A stretch of 64,000 nt of DNA, taken from Leishmania martiniquensis. Taxonomy: Eukaryota > Euglenozoa > Kinetoplastea > Trypanosomatida > Trypanosomatidae. Shown one piece after another: positions 49,633 to 58,156 of the stretch (positions within the stretch are counted from its first letter, which is position 1; each line of letters begins with the position of its first letter). Under the pieces are notes generated by a model that ran no database searches, was not told where the DNA came from, and saw only the letters and a program-made list of their open reading frames with translations. A program made the translations under genes and the position numbers. The stretch lies in contig NC_090166.1 of assembly GCF_017916325.1 (NCBI RefSeq), forward strand, positions 107,001-171,000. The letters are read 5' to 3'.

Positions 49633-51365
49633 AGTGCTCACCGTGTCGCCTGCACGTGATTCAGCGATGAGACAAAGAGAACGAGAAAAAGGGCGCGACA
49701 CAGTAATGCTGACGAAAACACGATGCCACAAAGTAGCTCGCATGTTCAGCCGTGTCCATTGGCTGCCACAGCGCAACGGGGGGAGGGGGGGCTCCACACA
49801 CCATCCAGCCTGCCGCACAGGCCCCCACCGCCTCGTCGTGCGAAGCAGTCCTAGAAACGCGCGCTACAGCAATGCGCTAACTCAGCTCCCCACCCGCTGC
49901 GCAGCTTTCCTCGCAGCCGCACCCATCCTGCCGACCCCCACCTGGTGAGGACCCCTTTCAGGGTACCCCTCAGGCCCTCCTCACCCCAGCGGGCAGTGGT
50001 GTGGGTCGGCTACGGCCATCGTGGGCAACGCAAACAGGAGCATAGGGGAACGGGGAGGACACCGAGGGTGTGCGCGCGTCGCGTCTCTCAAGTCGATCGA
50101 CGAATAAAAAGGCGCGAGTTCCACGCAGAAAATCCACGTGAAGAGATCGAAAGCGGAGAGGAAGTGCAGCGTGGGCGTCAAGCCCAGCCGGAGAGCCGTT
50201 GTGAGATCTAAAAAAAAATTCGCAGCGTTTGTCGCCCGCCGCCGCAAAACACAACACGTCAGTGCTCCTCTCCGCTTCGCCCGTCGCTGTGCCCCACCCG
50301 TCCACCCACTGCCTGGAGGGAAGAGAGAGAAAGGGAAGGGTGGGCTGACGGGCCGTTGACCTACGAGAGAGCGACGCGTCGAGCAGCAGTTACTGCGGTT
50401 GGCCGCCGATACGTTCACGGCGCTCCACACCCCTCTGCACTGTGTTGGAAGAGATGACGCGGACGCTGCGCGCACCGCTCTCCCCTTCGCGAAAGACGGG
50501 CAACGGTGCCGCGTCAGGCCGCCTCTGTCTGTTCAGTGAAGAGCCGCACGGCAGCGCGTGCGCGCGCCCCTGACGCGTGTGTGCACGAAGCAGACGCCCC
50601 GCTAGGAGCACCACTTCACCTCCCCCGATTACATCCGATAAAAAAGGCGAAAGAGGGGGTGGGGTGCCATGGGGGAGATTCGGAGGCGAATGGGCGACAG
50701 GGGGAGCGGCTCACTGTCTCCCACCACGAGAGCAACGACGCCTGTCCGTACACGCCGTTTTAGAGGCGCCCATCAAGAAGAGACGAAGAAGGGGGACAAC
50801 AGGCTCGCCTCAGGGAAGAGAGGAGGAGGGCGTGCCGGCGATACGTGCCAGCGGGCAGCTGTTGATATAGAGGGAGGTGAAGAGGAGGGAGTCCAGGGAA
50901 GCGCTACATGCGGGAGAGGAGGTCTGTCACCGCAGCTACAACACAAAGAGAGCAGAGGAGAGCGAGATGAGGAAGATCAGGAGAGGGTGAGACAGAGAAG
51001 TGATGACGTCCAAGACGTCCGTGTCCGCTCTGTGACGACGTGTAGACAACAAGGTAAGAGGCAGGCGCCGCGACGCATGGCCCTCCCCCTCTTGGCGTCC
51101 TCCTCTGCAGCCCACTCCACGCGTAACCCTCTCGTCAGCCACCTCGGCGCAGAGCACCACATCGGGGCTAACAATGAAACGCACGATGTCAGCACGCCGT
51201 ATTGGGGCGTCGCATATGCGCCCACCGCACTTCACCTCTTTTCCGTCGGCCGATTCCGCCAATCGAATGTGAACGCCACTGACGGGCAGCTCAGCGCAGC
51301 GCAGTGCACCGTGCAGAGACACGCCGCCATCTCGTCAACCATACGCTCAAAGCACCCGCAGTACA
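49633..51365. other. Intergenic region between RecA-like gene and calpain array
   Basis: Contains the possible retroposon segment at 49790-50000 and purine-rich plus-strand DNA at 50330-50340, 50640-50700 and 50770-51000. No gene is recognised. Confidence 0.55.
49790..50000 (-). mobile_element. Possible SIDER-like retroposon fragment
   Basis: On the minus strand this segment reads as a GC-rich unit containing GAGGAGGGCCTGAGGGGTAC and, slightly later, a related GGGGTCCTCACCAGGTGGGG. I associate such sequence with the degenerate SIDER2 retroposons of Leishmania 3' UTRs, but only from memory and without an alignment. Confidence 0.3.
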
Positions 51366-52145
51366 TCAGCTCCTCATGCACAATCGATTCCGCCATGTGA
51401 GATACGCTGGCGGCGGTGACGGTGCCGCCCCTGCTGCTGCGCGGTCGGCGGTGGTTGGGGTGATGTGCACCGTCCCTGACGCGCCAATCCACACACTTAC
51501 CAGCGGAAAGGCAGAGTAGGGCAGTGACAGCTGCGTCGCCGATTCCGGGAGGTGGTTGGTGACGAGGACGTAAAAGAAGACCCGGCTGTGGGCGTTCATC
51601 CACTCATGCACGTTTTCCAAGTAAGAGAGACACGAGGCGATGGCGGAGGTGAAGAGGACCTCGGAGTTCTGTCCGGCCCGCTTGCTGCGGCGATCAGCCG
51701 TCGCCGTCACCTCGAAGCCGTCGTCGTCAACGAGCACCAGCGTCGGCACCGCTCGGGTCGTGCGAAAGCCCATCATCTCACGCAGCGCCGCAGTCCAGCT
51801 TTCGACGTAGATGAATTCGATGCGGCCGAGAGCCGCTTCTGACAAGGTGCTCAGTGGGGTGAAGGGCTGAGGCACCTTGGCGTACAGGGCGGACTCCTGG
51901 CAGAGGACCACCACACTACCGCCGGCGCACTGAACTGTGTTGATGGCTGCCTGGAAGGCGAGAGACGTCTTGCCGACTGCCCGGGCACCATGCAGCAGAA
52001 AACCGTGGCCGTGGAGCGGCTGCGCAGGTCGACTTCCTTCGGGGAAGAAGACGCCAGGATCCACCGAGGAGCGCGCGGCATATCCCCGCAAGTGAACCGC
52101 CATGTCCAGCCAGCGTACACTCGCCTCACTACGGACCTGTGGCAT
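51366..52145 (-). CDS. RecA-like P-loop ATPase (possible SWSAP1-like recombination factor)
   Basis: The protein is 259 residues from the ATG at 52145 (MPQVRSEAS). Residues 53-61 are a Walker A loop (GARAVGKTS) inside LLHGARAVGKTSLAFQAA. A Walker B-like strand follows at PTLVLVDDDGFEV. The order of strands, with VVVLCQES after the first helix and RIEFIYVESWTAALREMM before the Walker B, recalls small RecA/Rad51-type ATPases such as SWSAP1, which partners SWIM-domain proteins in homologous recombination. That assignment is inferred from motif order only. The frame is open to a GTG at 52649, but that part reads as translated pyrimidine tract. A long C/T tract (52310-52248) and AG at 52170 place the leader just 25 bases before 52145. 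Nuclear location is presumed. Confidence 0.8.
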   Translation of the reverse strand: MPQVRSEASVRWLDMAVHLRGYAARSSVDPGVFFPEGSRPAQPLHGHGFLLHGARAVGKTSLAFQAAINTVQCAGGSVVVLCQESALYAKVPQPFTPLSTLSEAALGRIEFIYVESWTAALREMMGFRTTRAVPTLVLVDDDGFEVTATADRRSKRAGQNSEVLFTSAIASCLSYLENVHEWMNAHSRVFFYVLVTNHLPESATQLSLPYSAFPLVSVWIGASGTVHITPTTADRAAAGAAPSPPPAYLTWRNRLCMRS

Positions 52146-52169
52146 GCGCCGAGTATGGCAGTGCGGCGC

Positions 52170-52310
52170 CTCAAGAACAGCGTGCAGGGGATGCAGATAA
52201 GGTGCCGGTGAGGTGGCGCCAAACGAAACGTTTTTTAGGGCGGGAACAAACAGAAAGAGAGAGAGAGGGTCGTGAGAGTGAGAGGGAGAGGGGAAAAGAG
52301 GGGCGGCACG
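52170..52310 (-). promoter_or_regulatory. Candidate trans-splice acceptor for the RecA-like gene
   Basis: A strong polypyrimidine stretch of over 50 bases (minus strand, about 52308-52248) is followed by a spacer without AG and then the first AG at 52171-52170, 25 bases before the ATG at 52145. Confidence 0.5.
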
Positions 52311-53441
52311 AAGGGGGGCAGCTGTGCCCCAACACCACCTCCATGAACGCCGCCCTATGCGTCCGTGGGCCGCCATGACTGCCTCGGCACCCGTCTTTGC
52401 ATCCCTGCGACGTTGCCGAGGTCCCTTTTCGAGCCGGATGAGGCGGAGTGCAGAGGATCGCAATTCCACATGGCCTACCGCCTTCCGCGAAATGCGATGA
52501 AGAGCTGCGTCTCTCTGCCACATTGCCACGAGAGCGGTTGCGCTCCTGTTCTCTGTCTCCGCTTCTTCGTACTTCGACTCGGGCAGAGGGAGCTCCGGCC
52601 GGCTAAAATCACTCGTCCACACCCAGCTGCCATGATCGCTTCTCCACACGCTCCCAAAAGAGGTGGAAGACTGAGAAGGCAGCCCCAGGAGACGCCGCGC
52701 CAGCGGATGACCTGGGCAAGGCTAGGCGAGCCACCAGCCACCCTACCCATGTGCGCGCGGAAGCCTCAGCGTACGCCGCCCTCGCCGCCCTCCCGTAAGG
52801 TAAGGCTGAAAATCCGCGCAGAGCGACTGTGTTGGTTGGTGGCGTTGCGAGCGGTGAAGGACACGGAGCACCGAATGAAGCCTCACCGTAGCGCAAATCA
52901 TACGCACACACAGAGAGAGCCCTTCCGGCTTGACGGGTATTCGACGAAGGCGATACGCATGCGCGTGGGTCGGCAAAAAAAAGGGAGGAGGTGTATGTCG
53001 GTGGGGAAGGGAAAGAGATCACAGCACGAGATGGGGAGAAGCCATCGAGAAGCGGGGACAGCACGTTTTTTTTTGGTAAAGCCTCAATACCTCTGCCCGA
53101 ATGTACGACGCCGTGCAACGAGAGCGAGGCATCAGTCACGCGGCGCACATCCTTTGCGCCAACGCACACACACGCCATGACTATCGTAGCTGTGGATGGC
53201 ACGTCGCTGCCCTCCCGACTATCGTACAGAGGCGGCACTCGACGACACCTTTTTTGGGGGGAGGGAGGGCTGTGTTACGCTTTTTGTGTGTGTCTCTGTG
53301 AACAACCGCGCCAGTTAAACGGCCACCAACGGTCAGCTCTCCTTTCCATTAACAACGTGCGCGGGTACGGAGAGGCCCGGTTTCACCTACAGGAGGGCCT
53401 CCCTCATTCACTGTGCGCATCACTGAGCCGCCACGCTGCTG
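52311..53441. other. Intergenic region between sulfotransferase-like and RecA-like genes
   Basis: Purine-rich plus-strand blocks lie at 52982-53045 and 53068-53078. The minus-strand open frame running into the RecA-like gene and the plus-strand frame 52365-53180 show no domain. No gene seen. Confidence 0.55.
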
Positions 53442-54557
53442 CTACGTCGCCTCAGAGTTCGCTGCCTGTGTGCGATCATCGCCACCAGCCACCTTCCAAG
53501 CAGGCACGGCGTCGTCAGAGCCGAAGGCTACACGGTAGTCTGTGTACAGGTCCTTCATGAACCTCAAAAGGCCCTCGCAGTGGGGCAGCATCGTTACAAT
53601 GACCCAAAGAGCGCAGATGAACCCCACGACGTACTGCAGCGTGTAGGCGCGGTCGATTCGCTCCTGCAGCCTCCCGAGCGCACGGAGGCCATTCTCATAC
53701 GCGGGGAAGGGGACAGAGGGGGTGGGTTTGTCCAGAAAGGTGCAGAGCGGCTCCCAGCCGTCGCCATAGCGGTACACAAGTAGTGAGCTTGGCGGAATCG
53801 ACATCCTCACGCTGTCCTCGTACAGCTGCAGCGCGACCGCTCGCGAACGCTGTAATCGACCGTCACTCGCCTCGCTCGTCCTCTCCTGCCTTTCCTGCTG
53901 CGCGCTAGCTGTGCCTCCAGAATGTTCGCCAAGGTCATCCGTGTTTGTGGTGGACAGAGCCTCGCTTTCACGGAATCCTCGCTTCAACTTCGCCGCCTCG
54001 GCAGCGAGAGAGCGACGCAGGGTGGTGACAGAGGACATCGCGAGGTCCCAAGACTTTTCCGCGCGCCGAGATGACGCAGAATCAGCTGCAGCAGCCATTG
54101 CCGCCCCAGAGGCATCGTCGTCAACGACCATCTTTCTCATCATCACCTCAAAAGCCTGTACAATTCGATTCCTTGACGCGCGCCTCGTCGAGAGCTGCAG
54201 GCGCTTCAGATATGCGTCGTACTCTTCTGCCCACCTATCCTTGTCCGTCTCCTCCACCAGGATCACCTTGGTGTAGCTCGGGGCCTGGCGCAGCAGCACG
54301 TCGTACGCCATGGCACCCGGTGGGCCAACAACGGCATCATAGTCCGCGAGCACCTTGGGGGGCAGCGCAGTTGTTTTTCCATCGAGCAGCTTGGACCACT
54401 CGATAGGGTGCGTCCTGGCGTGGCCTTGTTGATAAGTGGAACAAAGTGTGTAGGGTGTGTAGCCCAACTTGCGCAGTGCAGGCGTGAGCGCGCCACCGTC
54501 GGGCAGCATTGTCAAGCACAGCACCCGCAGTCGCAGAAGAGAAGCGCCGCGGAGCAT
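53442..54557 (-). CDS. Sulfotransferase-like (Sulfotransfer_4-type) membrane-anchored protein
   Basis: The protein is 371 residues from ATG 54557. The first 110 residues follow the plan of the eukaryotic/bacterial Sulfotransfer_4 family: a beta strand and loop at the start (VLCLTMLPDGGALTPALRKLGY), then a His/Trp-containing segment, then LADYDAVVGPPGAMAYDVLL, and YTKVILVEETDKDRWAEEY. The family loop that normally reads GxxRTGTxSL and binds the PAPS phosphate is here MLPDGGALTP, so the donor site looks degenerate. Residues about 307-325 (VVGFICALWVIVTMLP) form one C-terminal membrane helix, as in many members. A Ser/Ala-rich insertion occupies 145-240. Catalytic sulfotransfer is doubtful and the substrate is unknown. 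Confidence 0.75.
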   Translation of the reverse strand: MLRGASLLRLRVLCLTMLPDGGALTPALRKLGYTPYTLCSTYQQGHARTHPIEWSKLLDGKTTALPPKVLADYDAVVGPPGAMAYDVLLRQAPSYTKVILVEETDKDRWAEEYDAYLKRLQLSTRRASRNRIVQAFEVMMRKMVVDDDASGAAMAAAADSASSRRAEKSWDLAMSSVTTLRRSLAAEAAKLKRGFRESEALSTTNTDDLGEHSGGTASAQQERQERTSEASDGRLQRSRAVALQLYEDSVRMSIPPSSLLVYRYGDGWEPLCTFLDKPTPSVPFPAYENGLRALGRLQERIDRAYTLQYVVGFICALWVIVTMLPHCEGLLRFMKDLYTDYRVAFGSDDAVPAWKVAGGDDRTQAANSEAT

Positions 54558-55517
54558 CGAGGCAGCGCCGCGCTCGCAAAGCGGCAGCGATGCGGCAGAT
54601 GAGGATGTTCGAGTCGACCTGCGCGAAGGTGCGCCGCCGCTTTCCGTCGGAGGCAGCGCCCTCCCTCAGCGGAAATGGCGAAGAAAGCAAAAAAAGAGTG
54701 AGCAGAAAGGGGAGGCGCTGACGCTCCGTCACAGTCGCCTGTAATGCAGCGCAGCCGTACGGGATCCGAGGGGGGAGGGAAGGCAGACGAAAAGGGCACA
54801 GACGAGGCGGTGAGTGTGCGGTGTGCACAGCGCAGAGGGAGCGAGAGAGAGGGAGAGAGACAGAAAGAGAGCGGGTGGGCGGGCAGATAAGAATTTCAGC
54901 CGGCAGTCACTTCCCCGACGCTGAGGTGACAGCTCAGAAGGGTGAGGAAGCGCGGATTAGCGAGCGTACACTCCTCGCACGGCTTTCAAGGGCTGCACTG
55001 TGTGCGGCCTCGTCATCGCTGAAGAGAAAGCCGGCGTCACACGCACACACAGTTCAATCCAAAGGAAAGGTGAAGGACTGAGCACTTCGATGTGTGTCTG
55101 TGAGTGTTTTTTGGGGGGGGCGTATTTTAGGGGAAGGGGGAGTTCATTACATCGGAAGATCCAACCAAACAGTATAGAAGAGGGGCAAACGAGGAAGAGG
55201 TGCTGACTGCATGCGCGACGCCCGTGTCGGAACAAGCTGAGACGTCGCGCGAAGGAGCAGGACGGCCTCGCACTGAAGCGCACCGGCTGAAAGGCGCACA
55301 CACACACACACGGTCACTAAAGCAGAATAGAGTAGGCGGCACCGCGGCTGAAGTGCGCCCAGTAAACGTTGGATATAACGGAAACAATCGATGAAAGAAA
55401 AGAGGCGTAGCGGAAACGAGAAGCTCCCTTGAGCCTCTTAACGACCTCGGATGTACAGCGGCAGCGGCAGCGGCAGCAGCGACGTGCACACAAAGAGATG
55501 CGCATGTGCAAAAGTGT
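54558..55517. other. Intergenic region
   Basis: A clear purine block at 54835-54877 on the plus strand is a likely splice tract for the sulfotransferase-like gene. A (CA) run is at 55297-55311. No gene is recognised. Confidence 0.55.
55297..55311. repeat. (CA)7 microsatellite
   Basis: Uninterrupted CA dinucleotides in the 3' region of the cyclic-nucleotide-binding-like gene. Confidence 0.85.
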
Positions 55518-58001
55518 TTACGTCAGGCAGCCTTCCGTCGCCGGCACGGTCATGACCTTTTGATATCGCTCGCTGGACCACAGACGCTGCAGATATGGCA
55601 GCGCTGGACGGAAGAGGCCCGAAAAGGACTCGGCCGGTACGCACAGCATGTGAGCACGGTGCTTACACACGTACGCTACGGAGGACGGGCGCCTCTCCAT
55701 CACCTCCTGCCCACCGACGATGTCGCCCACCCCGAACGACGCCACCAGCACCTCCTCGCCCTCCTGTTGGGTTACTCCGCCATCCTCCACACTTCCTCTG
55801 ACGTAGGCACCGATACGGCCGTCGAAGATGAGCGACACCCACTTGCAGGGTGCCCCACGAACGCCGACGAGGTCACCACCGCATGCCACGCGCTCCGTTG
55901 TGCAGCTGAAAAGATACCGCCAGTAAAGCTCCGGTAGGTACTCGGAGAAGAGGAAGACGCAGAACATTCCGCACCAGTCCTGAAGCGCGTCACAATACGG
56001 CCGCTGCAGGAACTCCCTGAACGCGGGCCTGCTGAGCTCAAACATTTCGCACCCATTGGGGCTGGAGACGACCGCGCACGTGCGCAAGGGCGTCGTCGTG
56101 GAGAAGCACCCCGGTGGCGAGATCAGCGGAGGGAGCAGCAACTCTTCACCCAGCGTGTTGCCGCGAGAGACGCGGTAGATTTCCTCGCCGGTGTCGCGGT
56201 TCATGAGGGTAATCTGGCCAGAGACGACAGCGTAGAGACACCCGGGGGCCTCTGAAGGCGCCGCAGATGCAGAAGTGTCTGCCGTGCTCGCGACACCGTT
56301 CTCGCCACCGCTTTGTGAAAATTCTCCGCTCACGTGCATCGCGCCCTCGTCACCCGCACTACACTCGACGTGGAACAGAACCGTGGCGGCTGGATATCGC
56401 TTGCGTGGGGCAAAAGTGGCCATGGAAAGCCCGCGCTCCCGCCCATCCGCACGCCGATACGTCTGTCGCGGAAATATTTGCTCGAGGAAGAAGGCTGTCG
56501 CTCTGGCGCCCTTCACGTATACATCCTGCGCGGACTCGTCTAGGAGCTGCCCGGAGAGCGGCAATGCGGCATTCACGTGTCCTCTCTGCAACTCCAGGGC
56601 ATCTTTGCCGTCGTCGGTGACGCTCGTCAGGAAGCACGGCTCCTCAGGATGCTGCAGGGCATCCTCCGCTTGCCGCTGCCGCCGTTCCACCTCTTGCACG
56701 TTGCGGCTGCGCTCCCGCATATGCTGCAGATCCTGCCAAGAAAGCACAGCAAGGGCATCCTCGATAGGGATGCGGATGGCCCTTACCGCCTGCACCACCA
56801 CGTACGTGTAGCGGGAAGCCATCACCGTCAACCTCTCCGAGGCAGTGGTGTTCGCGTCCTCTCCTGCCGCGTAACGCACCGGCATCAGCTCAGCGTCGCC
56901 CACGCAGTCGCCTGCGCCGAGAGCAGCCGGCGGGACGCAGGTCTGACCTGAATGGCCACCACCGCACCCCTGCTCCTGCTCGAGGGCCACGATCCCGGAT
57001 ATCAAAAAAAGGAGATCGGTCGGCACCTCGCCCGTCTGCAACACATGCGCTGATGGGTCACGCGCCACCATCGCTGCTCTCTCACAGAGGCGCCGTATCT
57101 GAGCGCGGGACAGATGCTGAAAGAGGGGCGACTGGGAGATCCATTTGATGAGCTCATACAGCGCCGTGTTGTGAATGATACGCATCAGCTGCTGGTAGCA
57201 CGTGCGATTCAACCCCCACGTAACGGTGGGCACAGGCGCATCAAGCAGGCCGGCCGCCCGCACGGCTGCACCCTCGTCACCGGGATATAAGGGGTAGAGC
57301 AGGCCCTCGCTCCCAAAGTAGTGCCCGACAGCCCACTCCTGTCGCTGCGCCGTTTCTGAAGCAGTCGCTGCGTCACCATCGCCAAGGTCCGCAACGGCTT
57401 TGCTCTGCACCACGACATGGAAAGCGTCTTCGTCACCTGGCGAGACGATGACCTCCCCAGGCTGCGTCTCATGCCGCTGAAAGGCCTCCGCAACCTCTTG
57501 TAGCGTAAACACGTCCTGGCTGCAGAGAGCAAAAAGTGGATGCGCACACAGCACTTTGCGGATTAGCGCCCCCTCACCGGGCGAGTCGGCGTCAGCACCG
57601 CGCAGCACGCCGCTTCTGTGTGGCGTCTGCTGCCACCACATGGCGCCCGAGAGGTCGCTCAAGTCCGTCTCTCCCGACACGCTGCCGCGTCGGCCCCGAA
57701 TTCGCACGTACGTCGATGAGTGTGTGTCGCTCGCCAGCTCATCAGATCCGCTGTCTCTGTCGCACTGCTCCTCAGCACCGACCCCGCTTATGCTGCCTGA
57801 AGCGAACGGCATCGAAACAGCGGTGTCTGTGTCGCTCTCCGAAGCGTTTGACGGCGTGATGGGGCACACAGTGGGCTCAGAGAGAGCAGTTGACGAGGGA
57901 ATCTCCTGGCTCTCCTGGCCTCCCTGGGGGGCGTCCTTCGCCCCCTCCTCCATCACTGTCGTCACGGAGGAGGTGGGATGACTGGAGCAGCAGACACCCA
58001 T
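55518..58001 (-). CDS. Acylated protein with multiple cyclic-nucleotide-binding-like domains
   Basis: The protein is 827 residues from the ATG at 58001. It begins MGVCCSSH, a myristoylation context with two adjacent cysteines for palmitoylation. Residues about 20-145 are acidic and low-complexity. I count up to four cyclic-nucleotide-binding-like beta folds: about 150-260 (HPLFALCSQDVF, then ETQPGEVIVSPGDE), about 290-440 (SPLFQHLSRAQIRRLCERA), about 530-700 (LYAVVSGQITLMNRDTGE, then GNTLGEELLL), and about 710-815 (SLIFDGRIGAYV, then FGVGDIVGGQEVM). None shows the classical phosphate-binding Arg-Ala-Ala signature, so ligand binding is unproven. The frame stays open to an ATG at 58358, but that part is C/T-tract translation, and a splice tract with AG at 58122 lies after it. 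A signalling or scaffold role at the membrane or flagellum is inferred. Confidence 0.82.
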   Translation of the reverse strand: MGVCCSSHPTSSVTTVMEEGAKDAPQGGQESQEIPSSTALSEPTVCPITPSNASESDTDTAVSMPFASGSISGVGAEEQCDRDSGSDELASDTHSSTYVRIRGRRGSVSGETDLSDLSGAMWWQQTPHRSGVLRGADADSPGEGALIRKVLCAHPLFALCSQDVFTLQEVAEAFQRHETQPGEVIVSPGDEDAFHVVVQSKAVADLGDGDAATASETAQRQEWAVGHYFGSEGLLYPLYPGDEGAAVRAAGLLDAPVPTVTWGLNRTCYQQLMRIIHNTALYELIKWISQSPLFQHLSRAQIRRLCERAAMVARDPSAHVLQTGEVPTDLLFLISGIVALEQEQGCGGGHSGQTCVPPAALGAGDCVGDAELMPVRYAAGEDANTTASERLTVMASRYTYVVVQAVRAIRIPIEDALAVLSWQDLQHMRERSRNVQEVERRQRQAEDALQHPEEPCFLTSVTDDGKDALELQRGHVNAALPLSGQLLDESAQDVYVKGARATAFFLEQIFPRQTYRRADGRERGLSMATFAPRKRYPAATVLFHVECSAGDEGAMHVSGEFSQSGGENGVASTADTSASAAPSEAPGCLYAVVSGQITLMNRDTGEEIYRVSRGNTLGEELLLPPLISPPGCFSTTTPLRTCAVVSSPNGCEMFELSRPAFREFLQRPYCDALQDWCGMFCVFLFSEYLPELYWRYLFSCTTERVACGGDLVGVRGAPCKWVSLIFDGRIGAYVRGSVEDGGVTQQEGEEVLVASFGVGDIVGGQEVMERRPSSVAYVCKHRAHMLCVPAESFSGLFRPALPYLQRLWSSERYQKVMTVPATEGCLT

Positions 58002-58121
58002 CCATGCATGCGGGGGAGCAGGACAGGGCGTGGCGCTGCGCTGCAGAGGCGTCAAACAGCACAGCGTGTCCAGCGGAAAGGGACACGCACACAACAAAGG
58101 CCAAGTCCCTGTGAACCGAAA

Positions 58122-58156
58122 CTGCGCGTGCGAAAGAAGAAGAGAAAAGAAGAGGC
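58122..58156 (-). promoter_or_regulatory. Candidate trans-splice acceptor for the cyclic-nucleotide-binding-like gene
   Basis: The minus strand reads CTCTTCTTTTCTCTTCTTC-like sequence (about 58156-58133) followed by the first AG at 58123-58122. This lies between the upstream ATG at 58358 and the preferred ATG at 58001, and so favours the shorter protein. Confidence 0.5.
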
